Source of the DNA: Ignavibacteria bacterium
Lineage (GTDB): Bacteria > Bacteroidota > Ignavibacteria > Kapaibacteriales > UBA4661
Assembly: GCA_947459425.1 (NCBI GenBank)
Contig: CANHDJ010000005.1
Coordinates: 1 to 64,000, forward strand
Direction of reading: 5' to 3'
DNA: 64,000 bases
Each line of letters starts with the position of its first letter. Positions within the stretch are counted from its first letter, which is position 1. This document shows, piece after piece, positions 34,384 through 42,959 of the stretch. Position numbers and translations under genes: made by a program. The notes below the pieces were generated by a model that saw nothing but the letters and a program-made list of their open reading frames with translations, was not told the DNA's origin and searched no databases.

Positions 34384-34422
34384 AAAAACGCCCGTATTTT
34401 CAGAAAATACGGGCGTTTTTTT
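34384..34422. terminator. Bidirectional intrinsic terminator
   Basis: A perfect 17-bp inverted repeat AAAAACGCCCGTATTTT / AAAATACGGGCGTTTTT with a 3-nt loop and a T-tract. It serves the plus-strand gene ending at 34299 and the minus-strand gene ending at 34465. Confidence 0.9.
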
Positions 34423-34464
34423 ACGCTTTACTCCATCATTTTGGCGCGTCCAATCGGCACATTA

Positions 34465-34923
34465 TCAGAAAAAGAATTCAATACCAAGCCTTGCGCTGGG
34501 GAACGACACGGATAATGACGGCAAGACCTCTCCTTGGAATCCAAATTCAATGGGGTCTATTTGCGCCAGCACAGCAGCATTTGGGCTAACACTGTAACGC
34601 AGTCCGAGCGAAGCGCCCAGAAAGCCTTGCTCACGGTAGCCCGTCGTGGCGGGGCGAAAATTATAGGAAAGCGCCGCGAATGGTGCAATACCGCTTGCTG
34701 CCAAAGGCAGAAGTACACGCCCAAATGCTCCAAACCCTCGCGTCCCGGCGGACAAACCCGCATGAATATTGGGCGAAACGGTATAGACAGCATACAGGGA
34801 TTGACTTGAACCAATAGCGATACCAGCACCCAAGCGCTGTTCGGTCTGTTGTGCCTTTGCGGTGCAGCAAAGAGCGCTCACCAGCAATGCTAGAAGGCAC
34901 GCTCTGAACATCGAAGTTTTCAT
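34465..34923 (-). CDS. Small outer-membrane beta-barrel protein
   Basis: A 152-residue exported protein with signal peptide to AKAQ (about residue 24). The mature part is a small beta-barrel with alternating hydrophobic residues (LGAGIAIGSSQSLYAVYTV, FGAFGRVLLPLAASG) and a C-terminal aromatic end RLGIEFFF typical of BAM substrates. Length and pattern fit OmpW/OmpX-like 8-strand barrels, without recognisable family residues. The start is ATG 34923. Confidence 0.75.
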   Translation of the reverse strand: MKTSMFRACLLALLVSALCCTAKAQQTEQRLGAGIAIGSSQSLYAVYTVSPNIHAGLSAGTRGFGAFGRVLLPLAASGIAPFAALSYNFRPATTGYREQGFLGASLGLRYSVSPNAAVLAQIDPIEFGFQGEVLPSLSVSFPSARLGIEFFF

Positions 34924-34953
34924 AGAAATTGGGTAAGATGTGGAAAGAAATAT

Positions 34954-34969
34954 CCCTTGAATTCAAGGG
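34954..34969. repeat. 16-bp palindrome, left flank of the AT-rich island
   Basis: CCCTTGAATTCAAGGG is a perfect 16-bp palindrome. It is followed by GTCAG, and the same repeat (CCTTGAATTCACGGG..TCAG) recurs near 36214. A shorter copy lies at 35038-35049. Confidence 0.7.
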
Positions 34970-35037
34970 GTCAGCAATACTTAAAATTTGCTAATCAGGA
35001 ATAATTTCTTATTTTCCTCACAATCAATGTAGCACCT

Positions 35038-35049
35038 CTTGAATTCAAG
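35038..35049. promoter_or_regulatory. Palindrome CTTGAATTCAAG, candidate operator
   Basis: A 12-bp palindrome 40 nt upstream of the ribbon-helix-helix-like gene start. It repeats the core of the 34954-34969 palindrome. As RHH proteins bind palindromic operators and often autoregulate, it could be the operator; equally it may be part of an attachment site. Confidence 0.5.
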
Positions 35050-35089
35050 CCTCTCCGAGAATATATTAGAACCTGAGGATTAAATATTT

Positions 35090-35488
35090 ATGGCAAAAGA
35101 GTCACGATTTACGATAGATGATACCTTTTTCCAGTCTATCAAGATCTTTCTAAACCCGGTTATCCCAAGCAACGATATTATTCAATATGCACTCAGCCTA
35201 TTTCAATGGGCTGTGGGTGAAATACGCCAGGGCAACAAAATTGGCTCGCTCGACAAAGATGATGTTTTACATGAAATTACTATGCCCTTTCAGAGTAATA
35301 TTGTCGTTCAGTCCTATGAAGAAAGAAGAGATCAAACAAATGATAATGAAAGAGAATCGGCTTCCAACGAAAATTTCGATCAACTTGTTGATAAAATGCT
35401 TGACATTCTAGATAGGGATAATAAACAATTTTCCCAACATCTCAACTTGTATGAGGAACTTCGAGCAATAAGAAAAAAAAAAACATGA
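35090..35488 (+). CDS. Ribbon-helix-helix-like protein of an AT-rich cassette
   Basis: A 132-residue protein. The segment ALSLFQWAVGEIRQGNKIG, preceded by a short strand-like TIDDTFFQSIKIFLN, resembles CopG/RHH-type regulators, in which an ALxLYxWAVxEIxxGxxIG stretch forms the helices. The tail SYEERRDQTNDNERESAS is charged and probably disordered, ending in a coiled region. The ATG is preceded by the palindrome at 35038. Its TGA overlaps the next ATG by ATGA. The base composition is AT-rich compared with the neighbourhood. Confidence 0.55.
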   Translation: MAKESRFTIDDTFFQSIKIFLNPVIPSNDIIQYALSLFQWAVGEIRQGNKIGSLDKDDVLHEITMPFQSNIVVQSYEERRDQTNDNERESASNENFDQLVDKMLDILDRDNKQFSQHLNLYEELRAIRKKKT

Positions 35489-35679
35489 CCGAACTCGGTT
35501 TGGCTATTGTAACGAAACTTACTTCTGACATTAGGAAAAAAATTCCAGAGATTCTTGAACAGGAATACATTACTCTAGAGGTTCGTAAGCAACTATTTTC
35601 ATTTTTTAGATATTGCGATATTCCCGCCGAAGAAGAAAAAAGATATAGAGAACAAATCAACAAAATGCCCATCAAATAA
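35485..35679 (+). CDS. 64-residue protein of the AT-rich cassette
   Basis: A small charged protein starting MTELGLAIVTKLTSDIRKKI, mostly helical. It has Lys/Glu-rich ends and no transmembrane helix. It overlaps the preceding gene by 4 bp (ATGA), implying translational coupling, and is 12 bp ahead of the next gene. No family is recognised. Confidence 0.6.
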   Translation: MTELGLAIVTKLTSDIRKKIPEILEQEYITLEVRKQLFSFFRYCDIPAEEEKRYREQINKMPIK

Positions 35680-35691
35680 CTATCGCTTGTT

Positions 35692-36153
35692 ATGGCGAAA
35701 AGCATATCTTTAGAGGAACGAATTGCTAAGGTATTTACGAGTACATTCCAGCCTCATGTAAAAAAATCACTTTCCGAACATGGTGTAGGGCTTGCCAAAT
35801 GGGTACTCGTTATTATCTCTGTCTGCATACTTATTTTTACATCCATTGTTGCATTTCAAGAATTTGAACATAGAAATACCATAGACAATATCGCATCTAA
35901 AGCACCAGTGTCCCCAACAAATCTTATACTTCAGCAACAACTACAAGGTAAGTCGGACGCTTTGCGGGACGCAACTACTCGTGACAGTCTAAAAATCCGC
36001 CAGACAATAGACCTCCTCACAGCACTAGAAACACAGCGTAAATCAAGCCGAGATTTTTGGTTCACTGTCATTCAACTTACTCTACTCAACCTACTCCTGC
36101 CTACCTTAACAGCTATATTAGGCTATGTCTTTGGACGCGATAAAGGTGACTAA
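35692..36153 (+). CDS. Two-helix membrane protein of the AT-rich cassette
   Basis: A 153-residue protein with a transmembrane helix near residues 36-58 (WVLVIISVCILIFTSIVAF), a soluble coiled linker of about 60 residues, and a second helix near residues 124-145 (VIQLTLLNLLLPTLTAILGYVFG). The N-terminus is basic. No family is recognised. As the last gene of the three-gene cassette, it could be a membrane effector or anchor. The function of the cassette is unknown. Confidence 0.7.
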   Translation: MAKSISLEERIAKVFTSTFQPHVKKSLSEHGVGLAKWVLVIISVCILIFTSIVAFQEFEHRNTIDNIASKAPVSPTNLILQQQLQGKSDALRDATTRDSLKIRQTIDLLTALETQRKSSRDFWFTVIQLTLLNLLLPTLTAILGYVFGRDKGD

Positions 36154-36213
36154 AAAAAGAGTGAGAGTAACGGAATTTTTTCGATTTCGATACTCATACA
36201 ATGAAAAAATAAT

Positions 36214-36234
36214 CCTTGAATTCACGGGCTTCAG
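36214..36234. repeat. Right-flank copy of the palindromic repeat
   Basis: CCTTGAATTCACGGG..TTCAG matches the left-flank repeat at 34955-34975 in most positions. Together they bracket a segment of about 1.28 kb containing only the three-gene cassette. Confidence 0.55.
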
Positions 36235-36271
36235 TGTAAAGGAAAACAGAGACAAATGCTGAGGAAACAAC

Positions 36272-37090
36272 CTATTTGCCAGCCGCAAAACGCTCCGCAT
36301 GGAGAAGAATAGTAGTTTCAATATCGGATGAAGGTTGTAGAATCCCTGTTCCTATTTCTCCTTGGGTAAACTGGTATAACGACGAAAATGAGCCGGGAGG
36401 TTCGCTGCGAATAGCGTCATTAAATTTCGTGTCATTTGCCGCCAGCAAAAGAGAAGCCAGCAACCACAAGCCATCACCCGTTCCGATAAGAACTCTGTCA
36501 TAGTTGTACTGAGTCTTTTCCCGATGTTTTGCGATAACCTTGGCTGCAAGTTGGCGTTTTTCTAGTGTGTTGAGCCTCTTCAAAAAAGACTCTCGCGTGA
36601 GTGCTAATTCTATTGAAGCCAGTTGGGCTTGAATTTCGTAGGCATCTTCGGTAGCAGCCGATTGTATCACGGGTGAACACGCCGCCTCAAGTCTATCATA
36701 TCGCTCCATCATGGTTTGGTAGGCATCGGGGCGTTGCTCCAATGCTTGCCACGTATTCATGGTAAAAAATTCTTGTCTGCCTCGTGCTAAGGATTTCCGC
36801 AACTTCAAACTTGCTTGCGTATGAGGATTTGCTAAACAACTTTCCAAAAGCCCTCGTGTGGACATTGGGGGAATAAGGCTATCGGGGATATTCGTCGGAA
36901 TCGCCGTTATTCCGTGTGGTCGTAGCGGCGCATAGATGTAGCGGTCGGCAGTGTTGTAGGTGTATTTTGCCTTACACTCTTCGAGTGAAGGCATCTGTAT
37001 TTGTTGTATGGTACCGCACGAGGCAGAGACTAACGCCACAAGACTAACACACACACGGCATACTGTTCTGGAATACAGAAATTGTACCAT
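36272..37090 (-). CDS. Hypothetical lipoprotein
   Basis: A 272-residue lipoprotein with signal peptide MVQFLYSRTVCRVCVSLVAL and a lipobox (SASC). The mature part is helical with Arg/Lys-rich segments (ERYDRLEAACSPVIQSAATE). No family is recognised. GGAG just upstream fixes ATG 37090; the frame from 37141 extends too far. No operon partner. Confidence 0.75.
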   Translation of the reverse strand: MVQFLYSRTVCRVCVSLVALVSASCGTIQQIQMPSLEECKAKYTYNTADRYIYAPLRPHGITAIPTNIPDSLIPPMSTRGLLESCLANPHTQASLKLRKSLARGRQEFFTMNTWQALEQRPDAYQTMMERYDRLEAACSPVIQSAATEDAYEIQAQLASIELALTRESFLKRLNTLEKRQLAAKVIAKHREKTQYNYDRVLIGTGDGLWLLASLLLAANDTKFNDAIRSEPPGSFSSLYQFTQGEIGTGILQPSSDIETTILLHAERFAAGK

Positions 37091-37453
37091 GATTATCTCC
37101 TTTCGGTAAACGTTGTTGTTCGGTTGTACATTTTCACTCAACTATTGAGATTGTCCATTGTAGCCCATTCTAGTATTTGTCTGAATAACACACAAATCTA
37201 CATCGTTTTGTCTATGCCAAACAATGGGAAAGGTATGAAAGTGTAATTTTGCGGAACGAATATGTCATTTGGGGCGTATTTTTTTCTCAATGCCAATCTA
37301 TATCATCAATACAGCATATGTGCAATCATATTCGCTACGCTGCCGAAAGGCTTGCGTCACCTTGCAAGACACGCTACAAACACAGTTACCTCTTGGATCT
37401 GCATTTCGGGATATGAGATTATCCACGATGTAATCTCGTCAATCACATGGTGA
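37091..37453. other. Gene-free intergenic stretch
   Basis: This 363-bp stretch between two minus-strand genes holds no convincing gene. A 63-codon plus-strand frame at 37262-37453 has no ribosome-binding site or recognisable sequence and is probably spurious. I see no clear hairpin, tRNA or repeat. Confidence 0.6.
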
Positions 37454-38659
37454 TTATGCACGGTTCTCCCGCAAAGCCCTCGTCAATACTTGCACCTCCG
37501 CCCGTTCCTGCTGCCGAATAATACTGACCGTCTCGCCTGCGCCTAAACTCTCAGACGCACTCATCATGCGCCCTTCACGCTCAATAAGCGCAAAACCTTT
37601 GCTCAAAGGAGCATACGGATGCAGCGATGCGAGATGCTGACCGAGCGCACGCAATCGCTGACTCTCCTGCATGAGCAAACGTGGAACGGTAGTATTCATG
37701 CGGGTTTGATAATCGTCAAGTAATTGTTGTTTGTGGCGAAGTTCATCGGGGAATCGCGTGAGAGCGCTTTTTGTTGCGAGAAATCCAATGCGCTGCTGGA
37801 GCATACTCAATCGCTGCTGTACCGTGCGTGTCAAATATGCCTCTGTCCCTTGTAAGGCGCTCCATATCTCGTTTTGGTCGCGCACGGCAAGTTCGGCGGC
37901 GGCGGTCGGCGTGGCAGCACGAACATCGGCAACAAAATCCGCAATCGTGAAATCAATTTCATGCCCAACGGCAGATATAATGGGCTTTTCGGAGGTAAAA
38001 ATCGCTTCGGCAACAATTTCCGTATTAAACGCCCACAAATCCTCAATCGAACCGCCACCGCGCCCGACGATAAGCAGGTCGCAATCGGTGGCATTCAATT
38101 CGGCAATCGCACGGGCAATATCCTCTGCCGCACCCTCGCCCTGCACCAGCGTCGGACGCACGAGTACGTGTGCTGCGGGCATACGCCGCGCCAATGTTGC
38201 GATAATATCCCGCACCGCCGCTCCTGTCGGCGAAGTCGCCACACCAATTTTCAGAGGAAAGCGCGGAAGCGACTTTTTATGCGCCGCATCGAACCATCCA
38301 CGCTCATAGAGCGCACGTTTGAGTGCTTCAAATGCCAGTTGCAAATCACCCGCTCCGAGTGGCTCCATTGCCCTGCACTCAAGCTGTACTGCGCCTTGCG
38401 GGGCGTACATGGTGATTTTGCCCTTCGCAATGACGCTCATACCGTTGGTGGGCGTAAAACGGAGCGGACTGCTGCGCCACATCACGGCTTTTAACTGCGC
38501 ACCGCTATCTTTCAAGGAAAAATATCGATGACCTGATGAGTGATTGACAAAATTTGAGATTTCACCCCGCACAATCACTGTGCTGAAGCCACTTTCGAGC
38601 GTTTGTTGAATAGATCGGGTAATATCGCTGACCGAAAATATGTGGTCGGAAGTTGTCAT
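37454..38659 (-). CDS. xseA: Exodeoxyribonuclease VII large subunit
   Basis: A 401-residue XseA with an N-terminal OB fold (VIVRGEISNFVNHSSGHRYFSLKD, residues 23-46) and the catalytic central domain containing PLKIGVATSPTGAAVRDI. RGGGSIEDLWAFN, ISAVGHEIDFTIADFVADVRAATPTAAAEL and the KGFALIERE end are all present. The subunit works with XseB to degrade single-stranded DNA to oligonucleotides. No xseB gene is adjacent on either side. It is slightly shorter than E. coli XseA (456), mainly in the helical C-terminal region. Confidence 0.94.
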   Translation of the reverse strand: MTTSDHIFSVSDITRSIQQTLESGFSTVIVRGEISNFVNHSSGHRYFSLKDSGAQLKAVMWRSSPLRFTPTNGMSVIAKGKITMYAPQGAVQLECRAMEPLGAGDLQLAFEALKRALYERGWFDAAHKKSLPRFPLKIGVATSPTGAAVRDIIATLARRMPAAHVLVRPTLVQGEGAAEDIARAIAELNATDCDLLIVGRGGGSIEDLWAFNTEIVAEAIFTSEKPIISAVGHEIDFTIADFVADVRAATPTAAAELAVRDQNEIWSALQGTEAYLTRTVQQRLSMLQQRIGFLATKSALTRFPDELRHKQQLLDDYQTRMNTTVPRLLMQESQRLRALGQHLASLHPYAPLSKGFALIEREGRMMSASESLGAGETVSIIRQQERAEVQVLTRALRENRA

Positions 38660-38718
38660 AAAATGCTGTCTGAAAAGTGAGAGTGATTCACGATTTTGCG
38701 AAAAAATAATGTATTATT

Positions 38719-38745
38719 TTGACATTGCCCACCTTTTGTTATATT
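38719..38745 (+). promoter_or_regulatory. Candidate promoter for the TonB receptor gene
   Basis: TTGACA at 38719-38724 and TATATT at 38740-38745 are separated by 15 bp, about 83 nt before ATG 38828. It is one of the few well-matched sigma-70-like pairs seen by eye in intergenic DNA. The spacing is short and it may be chance. Confidence 0.35.
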
Positions 38746-38827
38746 GCGCCTGATGCACGGTACAGAGGATACCGAATCTGTGTGATTACCCCACTCGTTC
38801 CACTACTACCATTTTTTGGAGGTTTGT

Positions 38828-41083
38828 ATGTTAAAGGTTATACGCTTCTGCCTTTTTTGTTTTGTCTGCGCATTCATCGCAAGCACCAATCTTCTTGCAC
38901 AGCAGACCAGTTCTACTCCAGCAACCTCTACGGAGAAACTAGAGGAATTATCGCTTGAGGATTTGCTCAATGTGGAAATTAGCGTTGCATCCAACGTTAT
39001 TTCCGATAAAGATAAACAGCCCGTGTCTGTGACGACGATTACCCGCCGCCAACTGGAGCTTTCGGGCGCTCGCACGTTGGCTGATGCCTTGATGCTTTTT
39101 GTTCCCGGATTTTTTGTGACCGAAGACCAAGACGACGTGATTATGGCGTTTCGCGGTCTTGCGCCGGACAATAATTCCAAAGTTATGTTGCTTATCAATG
39201 GGCAAAACATGAATACGGAATTTTTCTGGGGACCTCCCTACGCGATTTTGACAAGCTCGAATTATTCCTACATTGAGCGCGTCGAGGTTATTCGCGGTCC
39301 CGGGTCGGTTACGCTTGGTCAAGGTGCGCTTTTGGGGGTTATCAATATTGTCACCCGCAAAGGCTCGGATATGAAAAATGACGGTGCGGGCATTGAAGCC
39401 TCCGTTTCTGCTGGTGCTGATAATTTCTTGCTTGCGAATGTTTCCACGCAAGTGAAAGTCGGTGATATTAAAGCTGCATTTTCTGTTTCGCGCAATGCCT
39501 ACGGCGGTCAGGAATATCGGAACGAAGGCAATGCCCTTCGCCCAAATGAAGGTGTTGCTGGCGGCACGGTCTTTGGCATGGGACACCGTTTGAAGCGCAA
39601 TGATAATATCGTTCTGCAAGGAAGCGTTGAATACAAAGGGCTTGAAATCAACGCTCTCTACGCGGATTCTCAGCAAGATTTATACAATTTCTACCGCGAC
39701 CGCGAAGTCTTTGGGCAGACACTCGCCTCACTTTCCGCGTCGTACCGTTTTGAACTCAGCAAAGATGTAAAATTGAAAACAAGCGCGTCGTTTATCCAAG
39801 ATGACATTCGCTTGGCTTCGCTAACGGGAACAACCATGGGCGGCACCCGCGAAGACCGCTATGGCGCTTCTGCGGTCTTGACGGTGGATAATCTTTGGAA
39901 GGGCAATAAACTTGCCGTCGGCGTGGAATATCGTCTTTTTGAGATGGGCAAACAGAATCGTGCCGGAAATAATTTTATCGCAAATGCTATCGGCTTCAAT
40001 CCTCGCACGATTAACCAAACCCAAACAATGGGCTATCGTCAAAATATCAGCGTTATTTCTGCATTTGTTGAAGATTTCTTCAGCGTCAATGAGCAGTTAG
40101 ATATTTTTGCGGCTGCGCGTTTTGACAGCCATACCGGTTGGGGGACAAATATTGCGCCCCGCGTTGGAGCGCTTTTCACGGCATCCAAAGATCTTCGTTT
40201 CCGCGCAAGTTACCAAATGGGCTTCCGAGGCGGCGTGGGCTTGGTCTATGGCGGCGGGTACCGTAATGACGGGTATTTGAGCTCAGCAAATTTTGGGAAT
40301 ATCGAAGCAGCACGCATTCCGGGTGAACGCAATCGCGCAATCGTACGCCCCGAAATTATGAACAGTATCGAACTTGCCGCGAATGTCAATATCATGCAAA
40401 ACTTGAAATTGGATGTCGTTGGTTTTTACAATTCCGTCAACGGTGTTTTGGACGTGGGCGTAATTTACCGCGACCGCGTGAACCCTATGAACCCTCAGCC
40501 CAACCAGTTTAATATGGTTCCCATCGGCACGGATGTTCCCGGTGATTGGAATGGGTATTGGTTCTTCAAAAATGCTCTTGGCAGCATCAACCAATGGGGT
40601 GCGGAAGCAACGCTTTCGTACTCAAGCGATATATTCAATGTGAATTTGAGCCATTCGCTTGTGCAGATTGCATCCGTTTCGGCAGAGCAGGACGACGATG
40701 CCCGCAAAGGCAACAGTATGTATCTTGCCGAAGACAAAGACACCAAACGCATCCGCCACAAAGTGTATCCCGAAAATGTTACGCGGCTCAATGTTCTGGC
40801 AACGCCATTCAAAGGCTTGGATATAGCGCTTAACGGCATACTGTACTCCAGTTGGCTCGCGCCTGACGGTTCAATTGGAAGCAGTGCTTTGCTCTTGAAT
40901 GCAGGCATAAGTTATGACATTCTGCCGAATATTGAATTTTCGGTGAATGTTGCCAATGTCAATATCGACCGAGAAATACCACTCTCCCCAATGAATGCTA
41001 ATGCGGGCGGTGCCGGATTACAGCCTGGTGCTCCGGCTATTGAGAGAAGAACATTCTGGGCGCGTTTGCGAGTACATTTCTAA
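38828..41083 (+). CDS. TonB-dependent receptor
   Basis: A 751-residue outer-membrane receptor. The signal peptide starts MLKVIRFCLFCFVCAF and a Ser/Thr-rich linker follows. Then comes SLEDLLNVEISVASN, a start seen in many colicin-I-type receptors. The plug has VSVTTITRRQLELSGARTLAD, VPGFFV, MAFRGLAPDNNSKVMLLING and IERVEVIRGPGSVTLGQGALLGVINI. The barrel ends in TFWARLRVHF. GGAGG just upstream supports ATG 38828; the longer TTG start at 38816 does not. No carboxypeptidase-regulatory domain. Substrate unknown. Confidence 0.9.
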   Translation: MLKVIRFCLFCFVCAFIASTNLLAQQTSSTPATSTEKLEELSLEDLLNVEISVASNVISDKDKQPVSVTTITRRQLELSGARTLADALMLFVPGFFVTEDQDDVIMAFRGLAPDNNSKVMLLINGQNMNTEFFWGPPYAILTSSNYSYIERVEVIRGPGSVTLGQGALLGVINIVTRKGSDMKNDGAGIEASVSAGADNFLLANVSTQVKVGDIKAAFSVSRNAYGGQEYRNEGNALRPNEGVAGGTVFGMGHRLKRNDNIVLQGSVEYKGLEINALYADSQQDLYNFYRDREVFGQTLASLSASYRFELSKDVKLKTSASFIQDDIRLASLTGTTMGGTREDRYGASAVLTVDNLWKGNKLAVGVEYRLFEMGKQNRAGNNFIANAIGFNPRTINQTQTMGYRQNISVISAFVEDFFSVNEQLDIFAAARFDSHTGWGTNIAPRVGALFTASKDLRFRASYQMGFRGGVGLVYGGGYRNDGYLSSANFGNIEAARIPGERNRAIVRPEIMNSIELAANVNIMQNLKLDVVGFYNSVNGVLDVGVIYRDRVNPMNPQPNQFNMVPIGTDVPGDWNGYWFFKNALGSINQWGAEATLSYSSDIFNVNLSHSLVQIASVSAEQDDDARKGNSMYLAEDKDTKRIRHKVYPENVTRLNVLATPFKGLDIALNGILYSSWLAPDGSIGSSALLLNAGISYDILPNIEFSVNVANVNIDREIPLSPMNANAGGAGLQPGAPAIERRTFWARLRVHF

Positions 41084-41109
41084 AGCCAGACTTTCTCGCC
41101 TAATACAAC

Positions 41110-41156
41110 AAAAAGTGAGCGTTTATGAGGCATTGCCTCGCAAACGCTCACTTTTT
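41110..41156. terminator. Bidirectional intrinsic terminator
   Basis: An outer 15-bp stem AAAAAGTGAGCGTTT / AAACGCTCACTTTTT encloses an inner GAGGCA / TGCCTC hairpin. It lies between the convergent TonB receptor gene and the DUF58 gene. Confidence 0.85.
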
Positions 41157-41207
41157 TGTTTTTTGAAATGTTGGACGGACGTGCGGAGCGCTCAAACTCA
41201 GCGCGTT

Positions 41208-42080
41208 CTATCTCCGCTCCCGTGCTTTGAAGAAGGTACGAAGTGGTGTGATGTAGGATTCTGCCGTGCCGAGCCGCACCACATCCACGCCGCTTTTGGC
41301 AAAAGCATTTGCCAACGTCATTTCGTGATTCGTCCACCACGTGCGGTATCCGGCACGGGCTTCGGGATTAGAAGTGTCCACCCACGCCAATGCGCCCGTC
41401 TCAGCGTCCTGCACCCGCATCATCCCGACATCCGGTAGCGTTGCTTCGCGCTCATCAAAAATACGAATTGCGACGAGGTCGTGTTTTTTGGCGGCAATGC
41501 GCAAGGCGGTCTCAAAACCGCTATCTAAAAAGTCGGAAATCAGGAAGGCAATGCTGCGTTTTTTAATGGCGCTCGTCAAGTATTGAAGCGCTTCAGCAAT
41601 GTTGGTGCGATTGTGCTGTGGCGTAAAATCAATCAATTCCCGAATAATGCGGAGAATATGCGACTTCCCTTTTTTGGGCGGAACAAATTTCTCAATGCGG
41701 TCACTAAAAAAGATAAGACCGATTTTGTCATTATTTTGAATTGCAGAGAACGACAAGACAGCACATAACTCGGTAACGAGGTCTTTTTTGAATTGCTTAT
41801 TTGTGCCAAAATCCTTCGAGGCGCTCACATCCACAACAAGCATAACGGTTAGTTCGCGCTCTTCTTCAAAAACCTTCACAAACGGCTCATTGAAGCGGGC
41901 AGTAACGTTCCAGTCAATCGTGCGAACATCGTCTCCGGGCTGATATTGACGCACTTCGCTAAATGCCATACCACGCCCTTTGAAAGCGCTATGGTACTCA
42001 CCGGAAAAAATCTGGTTCGATAAGCCTCGTGTTTTTATCTCAATGCGGCGGACTTTTTTTAGAAGTTCGGATGCTTCCAT
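41208..42080 (-). CDS. DUF58-family protein
   Basis: A 290-residue cytoplasmic DUF58 protein, a family with a von Willebrand factor A-like fold that usually acts with MoxR AAA+ ATPases. It begins ELLKKVRRIEIKTRGLSNQIFSGEY and has GMAFSEVRQYQPGDDVRTIDWNVTARFNEPFVKVFEEERELTVMLV. A MIDAS-like DVSAS motif follows immediately, consistent with metal binding. The expected MoxR gene is not adjacent; the neighbours are an FKBP lipoprotein and a histidine kinase. Confidence 0.9.
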   Translation of the reverse strand: MEASELLKKVRRIEIKTRGLSNQIFSGEYHSAFKGRGMAFSEVRQYQPGDDVRTIDWNVTARFNEPFVKVFEEERELTVMLVVDVSASKDFGTNKQFKKDLVTELCAVLSFSAIQNNDKIGLIFFSDRIEKFVPPKKGKSHILRIIRELIDFTPQHNRTNIAEALQYLTSAIKKRSIAFLISDFLDSGFETALRIAAKKHDLVAIRIFDEREATLPDVGMMRVQDAETGALAWVDTSNPEARAGYRTWWTNHEMTLANAFAKSGVDVVRLGTAESYITPLRTFFKARERR

Positions 42081-42123
42081 GAGGAAAGAATGAAGTGTAG
42101 TTGTGTTGTTACCCTGTTACCCG

Positions 42124-42903
42124 TTAAAATACGCTGACAAGTTCGATTTCAAATATTAACGTCGAATTTGGCGGGATAGAACCTTGCGCACGGCTTCCAT
42201 AGCCGAGTAAGGACGGTATTCTCAAACGACGCTTGCCGCCGACTTTCATACCGAGTACGCCCACGTCCCATCCACGAATCACGCTGCCCGCCCCAAGGCG
42301 GAAGGAGAACGGGTCTGCTCCTGCGGTTGTGGCATCAAAGATAATATTATTCGTCAAGCGCCCAACATAGCGAACATTGGCGGTATTGCCGAACTTTGCT
42401 TCTGTTCCTGTTCCGACCGTTATATCCTCAATCACAAAAAGCTCGGTATTCGTCAGTTTTACGTCATAAATAACTGTTGAATTTGGCGGGATATTGCGCT
42501 CTTGGCGATTTCCGTAGGCAAGGCGCGGCGGAATCGTAATGGTACGCTCTCCGCCAACACGCATCCCGCGCAAGCCTTTATCTAAGCCGGGGATAATCGA
42601 AAGATTATCAACCAAAACTTTGGTGGCAACGCTGGATTGCGTAACGGTACCGTTCAGAAGGCGTTCACTCAGAACAATATCAATTTGTGTAACAATGGTG
42701 GTATCCACCGAAATAGTTGCCCCCGTGCCAATCACTCTATCGGTAATAATCAATTCCCCACTTGTATCAAGCGGCGGGTCGGTCGGAAGGCAAGCGGTAA
42801 AAGCAGAAGCGCAATAGAGCGCCGCGAAAAATAGTGCAAGACGATATGCGTATTGGCGAGCAGTGCGAATAATACCGTCTTGAATGGGCGCAAAGGAAAT
42901 CAT
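42124..42903 (-). CDS. FKBP-type peptidyl-prolyl isomerase lipoprotein, tandem domains
   Basis: A 259-residue exported lipoprotein (signal to about residue 38, lipobox FTAC). It carries two FKBP-like domains. The first (about 60-155) has IIPGLDKGLRGMRVGGERTITIPPRLAYGN and IPPNSTVIYDVKL but a divergent N-terminal half. The second (about 160-259) is canonical, with VIRGWDVGVLGMKVGGKRRLRIPSLLGYG and IPPNSTLIFEIELV. It probably catalyses proline isomerisation or holds folding envelope proteins. It is 43 bp from the DUF58 gene and 56 bp from the histidine kinase gene. Confidence 0.9.
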   Translation of the reverse strand: MISFAPIQDGIIRTARQYAYRLALFFAALYCASAFTACLPTDPPLDTSGELIITDRVIGTGATISVDTTIVTQIDIVLSERLLNGTVTQSSVATKVLVDNLSIIPGLDKGLRGMRVGGERTITIPPRLAYGNRQERNIPPNSTVIYDVKLTNTELFVIEDITVGTGTEAKFGNTANVRYVGRLTNNIIFDATTAGADPFSFRLGAGSVIRGWDVGVLGMKVGGKRRLRIPSLLGYGSRAQGSIPPNSTLIFEIELVSVF

Positions 42904-42959
42904 GGTACGAGCAAAAAAATGAATAAAGTGCCTATTAGTGCGGTCTTAGCGCTTTCTTC

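Noticed and set aside
35000-36200. CRISPR-like repeats in the AT-rich island
   Set aside because: Only two or three palindrome copies are present, unevenly spaced and without spacers, and no cas gene is in the window.
37262-37453. Short plus-strand frame of 63 codons in the intergenic stretch before xseA
   Set aside because: No ribosome-binding site, no recognisable domain; treated as spurious.
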